Below, in pieces: positions 27,920 through 37,105 of a DNA stretch of 64,000 nucleotides (position 1 is its first letter; each line of letters begins with the position of its first letter). The stretch spans positions 152,963-216,962 of the forward strand of contig NZ_JAJNKA010000013.1 of assembly GCF_021533215.1 (NCBI RefSeq), read 5' to 3'. The position numbers and the translations under genes are program-made. The DNA is from Portibacter lacus. GTDB lineage: Bacteria; Bacteroidota; Bacteroidia; Chitinophagales; Saprospiraceae. The notes beneath the pieces were generated by a model, which saw only the letters and a program-made list of their open reading frames with translations, made no database searches and had not been told where the DNA came from.

Positions 27920-28073
27920 AATTCTTGATTTTCTTTTTGGACAATGAATTAAAGCAAAGGTTTAAATATTTGCATCGCTCCATATGACATTTAAAGATCA
28001 AATTTACAAGATCAGATCCAATTAGCAGGATTAAAATCAATTTATGTAAGCATTTGATTAATGCTATTTCGTC

Positions 28074-28436
28074 TTATGTTCCAAACAATTTCGTCTCAAT
28101 TAGAGGACAAATTCCACAAGCTTTTATGCCATCTTGAAAGAACCATCTACAACTTTTCCTTAACGGACAATTTTCAAATTGACTTTCATCTTCAATAGGA
28201 GTTAAGAAAAAATTCATTTGATCTGGAACAGTACATTTATCCCCACTCCAGTTTCCACATCCTTTAGAAACACAAGGCATTGTAGTACGGACGTTCTCTC
28301 TTTTTACAGTATCAAGCATTTCAGAATCAATAGTGATGATCTCATCATAATATTCCAATTTGCCATCGATAAATTTCCCAAAAACTGAGTACCCCTTTTT
28401 TAAAGGGGCACTCGGACACATTTTCTTGTTATCCAT
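28074..28436 (-). CDS. Cysteine-rich small protein of unknown function
   Basis: A 120-residue soluble protein with eight cysteines: one near the N-terminus (CPSAPL), then TTMPC, KGCGNW and DKCTV in the middle, and NCPLRKSCRWFFQDG plus ACGICP at the C-terminus. The spacing suggests metal or Fe-S binding. I associate the C-terminal CRWFxQ(D/E)G...AC..CP pattern with uncharacterised small proteins labelled as nitrogen fixation proteins in cyanobacteria, but there are no nif genes here. The start overlaps the preceding Pro/Trp-rich gene by 8 bp, so the two form one unit. The true role is unknown. Confidence 0.7.
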   Translation of the reverse strand: MDNKKMCPSAPLKKGYSVFGKFIDGKLEYYDEIITIDSEMLDTVKRENVRTTMPCVSKGCGNWSGDKCTVPDQMNFFLTPIEDESQFENCPLRKSCRWFFQDGIKACGICPLIETKLFGT

Positions 28437-28755
28437 ATCTTTGCTTTACATCTACAAGATTTCTTTCAAATGCCTTTCTGTTGATTGGAAAAAATCCTGG
28501 GAATGGTGGAAAAGGAAATGGAACTCTTGGGCCGAATATCGGGCCCCATGGACCAGGCCAAGGAATAGGCCAAGGGTATGGATCATCTGGATTAGGTTTA
28601 TAAAAAACAGCATCTGAAAGATATTCTTTACCTGCTTTAAATGAACCTAGAAACTCGGATGTGGTTTTTGCCAACATTTGTTCGAGTTCTCTAGTCTGAT
28701 CTTGGCTTAGATCTAATCCTTGAAGATTAACTTGAAACATTGCACTAGTTTTCAT
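28429..28755 (-). CDS. Pro/Trp/Phe-rich small protein of unknown function
   Basis: A 108-residue protein. The N-terminal half (about 1-50) is an ordinary charged helical region with LSQDQTRELEQMLAKTTSEF. Residues about 54-90 are almost all P, W, F, G, I and V (PYPWPIPWPGPWGPIFGP, then PFPFPPFPGFF), and the C-terminus is again charged. No signal peptide is visible. The gene overlaps the Cys-rich protein gene and is divergent from the BlaI-type regulator across a 164-bp spacer. A leader-plus-core peptide layout is one possibility; a structural linker protein is another. Confidence 0.6.
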   Translation of the reverse strand: MKTSAMFQVNLQGLDLSQDQTRELEQMLAKTTSEFLGSFKAGKEYLSDAVFYKPNPDDPYPWPIPWPGPWGPIFGPRVPFPFPPFPGFFPINRKAFERNLVDVKQRYG

Positions 28756-28880
28756 ACAGTTATGGTTTAGTGGTTAAGAGAATGTATAAAAAAGAAGGGC
28801 GTTAGGCAGTCTATAATTAAGAGTAATTTGCGTTGAAAATTGTTACCTTAAATCAAATAAAATTATAATCACTTAAGAAT

Positions 28881-28910
28881 TTAGTTGTATAACTAAAAAA
28901 TTAGTTATAC
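28881..28910. promoter_or_regulatory. BlaI-type operator between the divergent genes
   Basis: Two overlapping palindromes: TTAGTT-GTAT-AACTAA (28881-28896) and GTATAACTAA-AAAA-TTAGTTATAC (28887-28910, perfect 10-bp arms). The site ends 9 bp before the BlaI-family start. BlaI/MecI repressors bind such dyads at their own promoters, so autoregulation is likely. Confidence 0.7.
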
Positions 28911-28919
28911 ATTTGGAGT

Positions 28920-29282
28920 ATGGACAAACTAACAAAAGCAGAAGAAGAGGTAATGCAATTGTTCTGGGAACATGGCCCTAGTACAGTTAGCCAATTAATA
29001 GAGCAGATGCCGGATCCGAAGCCACCGCATTCTACCGTTTCTACCTTTGTACGAATTCTTGAGAAGAAGAAGTTTTTAGATCATAAAGCTTATGGTCGTA
29101 CTTATGAATATTTTCCTTTGATCGCAAAATCGGATTATTCTAAATTTTCACTGAAGAAGTTGGTTGGGAATTATTTCGATGGTTCTATGAATTCATTAGT
29201 ATCTTTTCTTGTGAAAGAAGAGAATTTGAGCCTGAAAGACTTAAGCAATATTATCAATGACCTAAAAGACGAAGAACAATGA
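28920..29282 (+). CDS. BlaI/MecI/CopY-family repressor
   Basis: A 120-residue winged-helix repressor of normal family length. The N-terminal domain has LTKAEEEVMQLFWEHGPSTV and the recognition region PPHSTVSTFVRILEKKKFLD; the C-terminal part is the short dimerisation helix pair where the cognate peptidase usually cleaves. It overlaps the M56 peptidase gene by 4 bp (ATGA), giving the regulator/sensor-peptidase pair known from bla/mec systems. A strong dyad lies directly upstream. No beta-lactamase is adjacent; the divergent Pro-rich/Cys-rich unit is a candidate target. Confidence 0.93.
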   Translation: MDKLTKAEEEVMQLFWEHGPSTVSQLIEQMPDPKPPHSTVSTFVRILEKKKFLDHKAYGRTYEYFPLIAKSDYSKFSLKKLVGNYFDGSMNSLVSFLVKEENLSLKDLSNIINDLKDEEQ

Positions 29283-32200
29283 TTGCATTCATACTTAAAG
29301 TTTCCCTGTGCTGGCTCTTTTTTTATGGAGTCTATGAATTGTTCTTAAAGAATAAGACCTTTTTTAATGCGAACAGGACTTATTTACTAGTTACACTAGC
29401 GGCTGGGATTATATTGCCTTTGTTGGAATTTGTTCCGTGGAAAAATGAGTCTAATGTAGCTCATGTTATCTATCCGATGTTGATGGAAATCGACGACTTG
29501 CAGGCAGTTGTGGCCAGAAAAGAAGTTGATACATTTAACTGGATGAATATTTTATACTTCATCTACGCGGTCGGATTTATCGTAAGTTTTGTTCGATTTT
29601 CCATGGGTATTAAGAGAGTGCTGGAATTGTTCTGGGCATCTGAAAAAACAGTTAAAAATGGTTACACATTAGTGATGACTGAAGAGAAACATCTTCCATT
29701 TTCATTTTTCAATTGGGTATTCTTTAGTAAGAAAATGTCGATGGGGAATGAAATTGATGGAATTCTTCACCATGAAATAGAGCATATCAAAGGCAGGCAT
29801 AGTATAGATGTCTTGGTTACAGAATTATTGAAGGTTATCTTTTGGTGTAGTCCGATGATCTACTTGTATAAAAATGCTCTAAAAGAAATTCATGAATACT
29901 TGGCAGATCAAGTAGTCATCAAAAACACAGATAAAAAGACTTATAAACAGTTATTGCTGACGCAAACGAATAATAGTTTGCAAATGGCACTAACGCATCA
30001 ATTTTTCAATTCACATTTAAAAAACAGATTAAAAATGATCAATCAAAAACGCTCAGGACGTCCGACCTTAGTTATGTATGCGCTAGGCATCCCAGTGTTA
30101 TTGTTGTTATTATTTGCATTTACATTTGCTATTCAAGGTCCCAATGCTACCAATGAAAATGTTCCAGAACTTATACAAAATATAGGTAAGTACTATATGG
30201 AGGAGGACCCTCAAAAGGCTCCGTATTTTCAGATCGATGGAAAAGATATAGAATTGCCACTTTTTAACCACATTTCTTTGTATGGAAATATAGGAAACGC
30301 TGTTGTTTTGTTGCCAGAAGATGCGATAAGGAAATTCGGAGAACGAGCTAAGTTGGGATATATAAATTTTGAAAGACCAATTTTAAAGCAAAAGGAACTA
30401 TTAGTAGACGGTTATAATCCAAGAAAATATAGATATGATGCCGAGTTGATTGTTTCTGGAATGGAAGTAAGGAAGAAATATTTTCCTAATAATGCAGTTA
30501 AGCTTGAAAAAACTATACCTAGTGCTGGAAAAAAGATGATGACTATTTTGATGGCTGGAATTTCAACTGATGTGACGGAGAAGAATATTGGGCCTAGAAC
30601 ATTTAATGAAGAACTAGAAACCGATTATGAGAGTATTGCTAGGTTTCCTGCTTGTGAAGATAAAGGAATGAAAGACAGGGATTTGTTACGTTGTTCTTAT
30701 AAAGAAATGCTAGACTATGTTTATTCAAATTTAGAATACCCTGAGAAGGCTAGGAAGAATGGTGTTCATGGAAGTGCTAGTATAGATTTTGTAGTTACAA
30801 GTAAAGGGGAACTGGAAGATTTTAATATTTATAGAAATCTTGGAGGAGGTTGCGCATATGCTGCTTTAGATGCGGTTAAGAAGCTAAAAGATCTTGACCA
30901 AAAGTGGATTCCTGCAATGAAAGATGGAAAAGCGGTTAATATGAGATATGTTCTTCCAATTAGATTTGAACTAGATGAAGAAGGAAGAGATGCTTACGAA
31001 AGTCTAGAACTTAAGGTCGATACCATTCCTGCCCAAAGTACTAGAAATATTGAAACTACAAATGAAATCTTCAAGGTGGTAGAGCAAATGCCTAGATTCC
31101 CAGGATGTGAGAGCATAAGCGGCACGAATGCGGAGAAAGAAGATTGCGCGAAGCAAAAAATGCTTGAATATATCTATACAAATTTGAAATATCCTAAAGT
31201 AGCACGTGATGCAGGAATAGAAGGAATGGCTGTAGTTCAATTTGTAATTACAAGTGAAGGAAGAATTAAAGATGCTAAAGTGGTTAGGAGTTTAAGTCCA
31301 GAAACCGATGAAGAAACACTGAAGGTTGTAGAAAGTATGGATTTTATGGATTCGAACTGGACTCCAGGTTATCAGCGCGGAAATGCTGTTAACGTTCAGT
31401 ATACTCTTCCTATACGATTTAAGTTAGAAGGTGACAAAGCAAAGGAAGGAGTATTGCCTTTGCAAGAAGTCGAAATTAAGAAAAATATTTCAGCCGATAA
31501 TGCATCAAAACCTTCACCACTCATCTATGTAGATGGAGCATTATACGAAGGAGAAGTAAATGACATTGACAAAGAAAAAATCGCAAGTGTCAATGTAATT
31601 AAAGGAGAACCTGCAATTGCTCAGTATGGAGAGCAAGCGAAAGATGGAGTGATAAACATTACGACAAAAGAAAGTGTGGTTAAACCAACGACCAAAAATA
31701 TCGTAGGTAAAGCTAAGCCGATCATTTATGTAGATGGAGCATTATACGAAGAAGAAGTAGATGACATTGACAATGAAGAAATCGCAACAATCAACATATA
31801 TAAAGGTGAAAGTGCAATTGTTAAGTATGGAGAACAAGCGAAAGATGGAGTGATAAACATCACAACAAAAGCTGGTCAAGATAAAGGAGAAGTTGATAGT
31901 GAGAATGATGCAAATTTCAAAATTTATGAAAATAGACTTGCATCCACAAAATTTGGTAATGAAAGAAAAATTTATGCTTTTGGTAAGGTAATAAAAAATG
32001 GTCCTGTTTCTTTCATGAAACCAAGTTTAAATTTGTCTGATTATAGAAAAGAAAGAATGACTGAAATTAGAGCCATAGGTACAATTGAAGGTGCAGATTC
32101 AGAAAATGTAGAAGAGCCTTTTATTGTCGTTGATGGAGAAGAAAAGGATAATTCAGAATTTTCAATGGATGAAATTAAGCCAGATGATATTGCAAGCATC

Positions 32201-32965
32201 AATGTATTAAAAGGCGAAACTGCAATAGAAAAGTATGGTTATAAAGGTGTTAATGGCGTCATCGAAATTACGACCAAAAATGCTCAAGGGAAAGTAGAAA
32301 ATTACAAGCCAGGACCTAATAATACTCCTGCTTATTTTCCTGGATGTGATGATGAAACCGATGCAGCAGCTAAGGACAAATGCTCAAAAACAAATTTAAT
32401 CAACTACCTCTATAAAAACATTAAGTATCCTGCTGAAGCTAGGAAACAAGGTGTGGAAGGAATGGTAGTAACTTCATTCGTCATTGATCAGAATGGAAAG
32501 ATGAAGAATTTTAACTTAAAGCGTAAAGTGGCAGGTTTAGATGATAGTGCATTGGCTATTATTGATAAAATGGCGAAAGAAATTGTTTGGACTCCTGCAA
32601 TGAAGGATGGGAAAGCTGTGGCGATGGAATTCAATCTTCCGATAAGCTATAAGTTGCCGGCAGAAAAACAGGCTGATAAGGAGATCTTAGAGATTAGAGA
32701 AGGTGGTGAGTTATCGTTACAGCAAGTAGCAATCTTCCCTAATCCAGCGAAAGAAATGGTTAATATCAAATTCGAAGCGGAAGCAAAACCAGTAATTCTT
32801 GATTTGTTTAACATTGAAGGAAAGCAATTATATCAGAAAGTGTATTCTGATTTTAATGGAAGTTTTGATCAATCGATTAATCTGACACAATTCTCAGAAA
32901 AAGTCATTCTAATTAGAGTTAGTCAAGAAGGAAAAACCTTTACAAGGAAGCTTGTTGTGGAGTAA
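29279..32965 (+). CDS. M56 (BlaR1-like) metallopeptidase with TonB-C modules, plug-like repeats and T9SS-like tail
   Basis: A 1228-residue protein, far longer than usual. Membrane segments at about 5-20, 37-52, 91-107 and 262-285 surround a zinc peptidase domain with HEIEH at 165-169 and the downstream EIHEYLADQ. The outside part has three TonB C-terminal-type domains (about 455-565, 605-715, 1018-1127; YPEKARKNG, YPKVARDAG, YPAEARKQG). Between them are three plug-like repeats (about 747-797, 813-864, 946-1000; IYVDGALYE...YGEQAKDGVINITTK) and a degenerate one near 317-366. The final ~80 residues (IFPNPAKEMVNIKFEAEA... FTRKLVVE) look like a type IX secretion C-terminal domain. It presumably cleaves or controls the BlaI-like repressor in response to an envelope signal. 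Confidence 0.85.
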   Translation: MIAFILKVSLCWLFFYGVYELFLKNKTFFNANRTYLLVTLAAGIILPLLEFVPWKNESNVAHVIYPMLMEIDDLQAVVARKEVDTFNWMNILYFIYAVGFIVSFVRFSMGIKRVLELFWASEKTVKNGYTLVMTEEKHLPFSFFNWVFFSKKMSMGNEIDGILHHEIEHIKGRHSIDVLVTELLKVIFWCSPMIYLYKNALKEIHEYLADQVVIKNTDKKTYKQLLLTQTNNSLQMALTHQFFNSHLKNRLKMINQKRSGRPTLVMYALGIPVLLLLLFAFTFAIQGPNATNENVPELIQNIGKYYMEEDPQKAPYFQIDGKDIELPLFNHISLYGNIGNAVVLLPEDAIRKFGERAKLGYINFERPILKQKELLVDGYNPRKYRYDAELIVSGMEVRKKYFPNNAVKLEKTIPSAGKKMMTILMAGISTDVTEKNIGPRTFNEELETDYESIARFPACEDKGMKDRDLLRCSYKEMLDYVYSNLEYPEKARKNGVHGSASIDFVVTSKGELEDFNIYRNLGGGCAYAALDAVKKLKDLDQKWIPAMKDGKAVNMRYVLPIRFELDEEGRDAYESLELKVDTIPAQSTRNIETTNEIFKVVEQMPRFPGCESISGTNAEKEDCAKQKMLEYIYTNLKYPKVARDAGIEGMAVVQFVITSEGRIKDAKVVRSLSPETDEETLKVVESMDFMDSNWTPGYQRGNAVNVQYTLPIRFKLEGDKAKEGVLPLQEVEIKKNISADNASKPSPLIYVDGALYEGEVNDIDKEKIASVNVIKGEPAIAQYGEQAKDGVINITTKESVVKPTTKNIVGKAKPIIYVDGALYEEEVDDIDNEEIATINIYKGESAIVKYGEQAKDGVINITTKAGQDKGEVDSENDANFKIYENRLASTKFGNERKIYAFGKVIKNGPVSFMKPSLNLSDYRKERMTEIRAIGTIEGADSENVEEPFIVVDGEEKDNSEFSMDEIKPDDIASINVLKGETAIEKYGYKGVNGVIEITTKNAQGKVENYKPGPNNTPAYFPGCDDETDAAAKDKCSKTNLINYLYKNIKYPAEARKQGVEGMVVTSFVIDQNGKMKNFNLKRKVAGLDDSALAIIDKMAKEIVWTPAMKDGKAVAMEFNLPISYKLPAEKQADKEILEIREGGELSLQQVAIFPNPAKEMVNIKFEAEAKPVILDLFNIEGKQLYQKVYSDFNGSFDQSINLTQFSEKVILIRVSQEGKTFTRKLVVE

Positions 32966-33644
32966 AATACATAACTAAGTCGGAAGACTTTGGGGTAGGG
33001 TGTGTTATGCAGCTTACCCCTTTTTTATTTAGTGGACAGATGATAATGGATAGAGGAAAGCTGACAGTTGATAGTTGTGATAGATGACAATAAAAACATT
33101 TTCCCGCAGATACCGCAAATTCCGCAGATTAAATTTCATTTAGACCTCGTATGCCAGTGTGAGGAATAACTGGGAAGGCGAGGATTGTGACCTGTCTTGC
33201 TATAGCGAGAAGCTGAATGATCTGAATAATGAATATAGGAAAATGGATAGGGGATAGGTGACAGCGAAAAAAAGATTTCCCGCAGATGCCACAGATGACG
33301 CAGATTAAATTTCATTTAGACCTCGTATGCCAGTGTGAAGAAAAACTGGAAAGGCTAGGATTGTGACCTGTCTTGCTTTAGCGAGAAGCTGAATGATCTG
33401 AATAATGGATAGAGGAAAATGGATAGGGGATAGGTGACAGCGAAAAAGATTTCCCGCAGATACCGCAGAGGACGCAGATTAAAAAAAAATAGTCTCGGAA
33501 CAATGTAATACTTCTAGATAAGCCAAGAGGGAAGCTGAGAAGAGTAGTATTTATTGTAATCGTAGATTTCTACGCAAGATCTATCACTCTTGTCCGATTA
33601 CCAGCGGATGCATCTCCTTGCATTTATCTTCCGAAAATTACACA
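32966..33644. repeat. Gene-free spacer with ~175-bp tandem repeats
   Basis: After the terminator, a unit of about 175 bp occurs as two full copies and a third partial one. TTCCCGCAGAT recurs at 33101, 33277 and 33451; the unit then reads CGCAGATT, ATTTCATTTAGACCTCGTAT, GTGACCTGTCTTGC and GCTGAATGATCTGAATAATG. Each full copy holds a CCTCGTA/TGTGAGG hairpin (33145, 33321). Two small hairpins (CGTAG-ATTT-CTACG; ATGCA/TGCAT) lie near 33560-33640. No gene is seen. Confidence 0.8.
32992..33026 (+). terminator. Rho-independent terminator after the M56 gene
   Basis: GGGGTA and TACCCC form a stem with a 17-nt loop, followed by six T residues, starting 26 bp after the stop codon. Confidence 0.75.
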
Positions 33645-34658
33645 TCAAAGTGCTAACTCAGCAATTGGCTCCAACTTCAATTTCTCATCCAAAAAATCAA
33701 TAACATCATCCTGGACACGCTCCCAATTCTCATTAAATAAAGGAGAAATGAAAACATGTTTCTTGCCATCTGGGTAAGCGATAAATTCTTTGAGGTCTTC
33801 AGGTGTTCCCAGAAGATGCTCCACTTCCTGAATCTTTTCAGTCGAAACAGTAAAATCCCGAGTCTGCTCATCTTTATAAAAATAACCAACAAAAATCGGC
33901 TGCTTGATTTCCCGAAAAACTTCAGCTTCCATGGTATCATCTATTAAAGACTGAAGTGCAATAACACCTTCTAACCTATACTTATGATTCCAAAAAGGCC
34001 GAGCCCTTGCAGGCGCATTCCACTGATGATAGTTTCCTCCCTTTATTCTTCTTGCTAAATTCAATCCCCATGGCTTCGTTAGTAATTTCGTCGTCTTGTC
34101 ATGCAGTTCGAAGTTAGGCGAAAACATAATCTGAGCATAGATATCGGGGTCGTTCGCGGCTAGAAAGGCGCTCAAAGTACTGCCTGTAGAACATGAAATC
34201 ACGATGACTTTTTCACCTATAGACTTGCCAATTTTAATCGCCTCCTTTGCATAATCTACAAGCAATTTCGGAGTTAAGTCCAAGAATGCCAAGCTATCAT
34301 TCAAACCATGTCTTGGTAACCTACTTAAGTACAGATTAGCCCCATATCGGTCAGCGATGTTAGCATGAATAGGTGCACCTTCTTCATGACTTGCTGAAAA
34401 TCCATGCAGATAGATGAATGCATATTCTGTTTTCTGAATACCATCAGCCCAGATAATCTTTTCTTCATTATCAGCCTTGATCCTCGGATTATTATTTCGA
34501 TCTGTGATTATTTTTTCAACTTCTGAAATGGAATACTTACCATCGAGTGGTGTGTTATCAATTTTCTCATACTTCATAGTAGGACCTAACAGAAATGCAA
34601 TTGCGATTAAGCCTAATATAAAGAGCAAGAACCAACCTATTTTTTTCAATATTTTCAT
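33645..34658 (-). CDS. Membrane-anchored alpha/beta hydrolase
   Basis: A 337-residue protein with an N-terminal membrane helix (about residues 7-26) and no signal-peptidase site visible, so it is probably anchored facing the periplasm. The hydrolase domain has the oxyanion segment YLHGFSASHEEG, LSRLPRHGLND, the nucleophile elbow SCSTGSTLSA and a late YPDGKKHVFISP with the catalytic His. It resembles carboxylesterase/lysophospholipase relatives; the substrate is unknown. It is divergent from the penicillin-acylase-family gene with a 50-bp gap. Confidence 0.85.
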   Translation of the reverse strand: MKILKKIGWFLLFILGLIAIAFLLGPTMKYEKIDNTPLDGKYSISEVEKIITDRNNNPRIKADNEEKIIWADGIQKTEYAFIYLHGFSASHEEGAPIHANIADRYGANLYLSRLPRHGLNDSLAFLDLTPKLLVDYAKEAIKIGKSIGEKVIVISCSTGSTLSAFLAANDPDIYAQIMFSPNFELHDKTTKLLTKPWGLNLARRIKGGNYHQWNAPARARPFWNHKYRLEGVIALQSLIDDTMEAEVFREIKQPIFVGYFYKDEQTRDFTVSTEKIQEVEHLLGTPEDLKEFIAYPDGKKHVFISPLFNENWERVQDDVIDFLDEKLKLEPIAELAL

Positions 34659-34708
34659 TTACTGTCTGTTTGCTTGAAGAATAACAATTTAAAACATAAA
34701 TTTAGAGC

Positions 34709-37105
34709 ATGAGATATTTTAAGTTAGTTATTTCATTATTTCTGTTAATTGCCACTATCTATTTGCTGAGTAATCCTTTGAATGTTGGGGAGCGCTCGCT
34801 TCCTGCTATTGGGGATTTGATTAATCCGTTCAGTGGATTTTGGGCTAACGCAGAAAAAATTGAAAATGAAAGTGATGAATTTAAGGCTGAAGGTCTTAAA
34901 GGCAATACAAGCATTAAATACGATGATCGGCATGTGCCACACATTTTTGCTGAAAACTTGTCAGACTTAATGTTTGCGCAAGGATACGCTATTGCGAAAG
35001 AAAGACTGTGGCAGATGGATATTACAACCAGATCTATCGAAGGAAAAACAGCGGAGATTCTAGGAGAATCAGCTCTTAGTCAAGATATGACGTTACGCCA
35101 GAAAGGAATGGCGCGGTCAGCTCTTCTGGCTGTGGAAAGTTGGAAGAAAAATGAAAGAGGATATGCATTAGTAGAACGATTTAGCGATGGTATTAATTAC
35201 TTCATTGATCAGCTAGATCCAGCAGATTATCCATTAGAATTTAAATTACTAGGCTATGAGCCTCAACAATGGGAACCCTACCGTACTGCTTTATTTATTA
35301 AAGCGATGGCAATAACTTTAAATTCTGCTAATAACGATATGGCAACTACGAATGCCTTAGAAGTCTTGGGGGAGGAAAAATTTTACGACTTATACCCAGA
35401 TAGGAATAAAAAACAAAGCCCAATTATTGAAAAGGGGAACTGGCCTAGTCCAGCCGTTTCCATGAATGAAGTCATTACTAATCAAATTAATGAGCTATTC
35501 GAAAGTATTCAGAGAGATGATCACCACATTTTTGTGGGAAGTAATAATTTTGCTGTTGGTGGCGGAAAATCAGCGAGTGGGCACCCTGTTTTAGCGAATG
35601 ATCCACACTTGAAATTGACCCTTCCTTCCATATGGATAGAAATGCATCTGGTATGCCCAGAACTAAATGCTTACGGTGTTTCTCTTCCAGGTGTACCGGG
35701 AATTGTTATTGGGTTCAATGAAGATATTAGTTGGGGCCAAACCAATGTAGGGCAGGACGTTTTGGATTTTTATAAAATGAAATGGGTCGATGATGAAAAG
35801 CGACAATATTACATCGATGGTGAAATCAAAGATGCTGAGATCGTGATTGAGAAATTTGATGTGAAAGGCGTCGGGGAAGTACTAGATACAGTCATCTACA
35901 CAGAATGGGGTCCAGTTATGAAGGAAGAAGGAAGGCAAACGGACCTAGCACAGCGATGGGTTTCTCTGGATGCACCAGAGCCTGGTGAAGTGGATGTTTT
36001 TGTCAATATAAATCAGTCAAAAGATTTTGCTTCATTTAGAAATGCTTTACGGTCATTTACAGCACCTGCACAAAATTTTATATTTAGTTCTAAATCAGGA
36101 GATATAGCGCTTTCTGTAGTAGGGAAATTACCCATAAAATCTGATCAGCAAGGTCGATTTATTCAAGATGGAAGTTTATCCAGCAGTGCATGGAAAGGTT
36201 TTATCCCTTTTGATGAGTTGCCTATGGAACTGAACCCAGAACGTGACTTTGTTGCATCTGCTAACCAACATTCTACCGATAATGGATATCCTTATTATTA
36301 TAATGGCGGATTCGAGGACTATAGGGGACGATATATCAATTCTAAATTAGAGGGAATGACGAAGGTGAGCAGTGCGGATCTTATGAATTTGCAATTAGAC
36401 GCATATAATCTTAAGGCCGAAGAAGCGTTACCCATTTTACTTGAAGAATTAGAGCAAACAAAATTGAGTGCAAAGGAAAAAGAGGTAGTGGATCGGTTAG
36501 ATGACTGGAATTATACTTATACTTCTAATTCGATAGGAGCATCTTATTTCGAGGAATGGTGGGATGTTTTTTACGATATGGTATTTGATGAAATCGTGGA
36601 ATTGAGAAAAGAAATAAATGTTCCGTATCCTGAAGCTTTTAGACTGATTGAATTAATGGAAGAAGAACCAGACCATTGGGTTTTTGATGTGGAAGACACA
36701 GATGAAGTTGAAACCCTGCATTCCATTGTTAATCAATCCTTAAAGAAAGTAGGTTTTGATACATTAGAAGTGAAGGCGTGGAGTGAAAGTCGTAATACTG
36801 AAATCAATCATTTAGCAAATATTCCTGCATTTGCCAGCCAGAAAATTAGTTCTCCAGGCCATAGAAATACACCGAATGCAATAAGCAAGTATAATGGCCC
36901 AAGTTGGAGAATGGTTGTAGAGATGACCGATCCGGTGAAAGGTTACGGTATTTATCCAGGTGGAAATAGCGGGAATCCAGGAAGCCAATACTACGATAAC
37001 TTTGTATTAGATTGGGCAGATGGTCAATATTATGAGCTGAATAGTTCGAGTGATCCTGACAAGATAAAATTAGCTTATGAATTAACTTTTAAACCTAAGA
37101 AATGA
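34709..37105 (+). CDS. Penicillin acylase-family Ntn-hydrolase (S45)
   Basis: A 798-residue precursor with an N-terminal hydrophobic segment (about 6-22). The autocatalytic cleavage site is G277|S278 in FVGSNNFAVGGG, giving the N-terminal nucleophile serine of the large subunit; LANDPHLKLTLPSIW and SWGQTNVGQD are further conserved family segments. Such enzymes hydrolyse amide bonds of acylated compounds, for example acyl-homoserine lactones or beta-lactams; which one here is not evident. The length fits the family. Its stop overlaps the following small membrane protein (ATGA). Confidence 0.92.
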   Translation: MRYFKLVISLFLLIATIYLLSNPLNVGERSLPAIGDLINPFSGFWANAEKIENESDEFKAEGLKGNTSIKYDDRHVPHIFAENLSDLMFAQGYAIAKERLWQMDITTRSIEGKTAEILGESALSQDMTLRQKGMARSALLAVESWKKNERGYALVERFSDGINYFIDQLDPADYPLEFKLLGYEPQQWEPYRTALFIKAMAITLNSANNDMATTNALEVLGEEKFYDLYPDRNKKQSPIIEKGNWPSPAVSMNEVITNQINELFESIQRDDHHIFVGSNNFAVGGGKSASGHPVLANDPHLKLTLPSIWIEMHLVCPELNAYGVSLPGVPGIVIGFNEDISWGQTNVGQDVLDFYKMKWVDDEKRQYYIDGEIKDAEIVIEKFDVKGVGEVLDTVIYTEWGPVMKEEGRQTDLAQRWVSLDAPEPGEVDVFVNINQSKDFASFRNALRSFTAPAQNFIFSSKSGDIALSVVGKLPIKSDQQGRFIQDGSLSSSAWKGFIPFDELPMELNPERDFVASANQHSTDNGYPYYYNGGFEDYRGRYINSKLEGMTKVSSADLMNLQLDAYNLKAEEALPILLEELEQTKLSAKEKEVVDRLDDWNYTYTSNSIGASYFEEWWDVFYDMVFDEIVELRKEINVPYPEAFRLIELMEEEPDHWVFDVEDTDEVETLHSIVNQSLKKVGFDTLEVKAWSESRNTEINHLANIPAFASQKISSPGHRNTPNAISKYNGPSWRMVVEMTDPVKGYGIYPGGNSGNPGSQYYDNFVLDWADGQYYELNSSSDPDKIKLAYELTFKPKK

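Noticed and set aside
33041..33490. CRISPR or satellite coding for RNA genes
   Set aside because: The repeat period is about 175 bp with nearly identical content throughout, which is not a repeat-spacer design; no tRNA or rRNA cloverleaf was seen.
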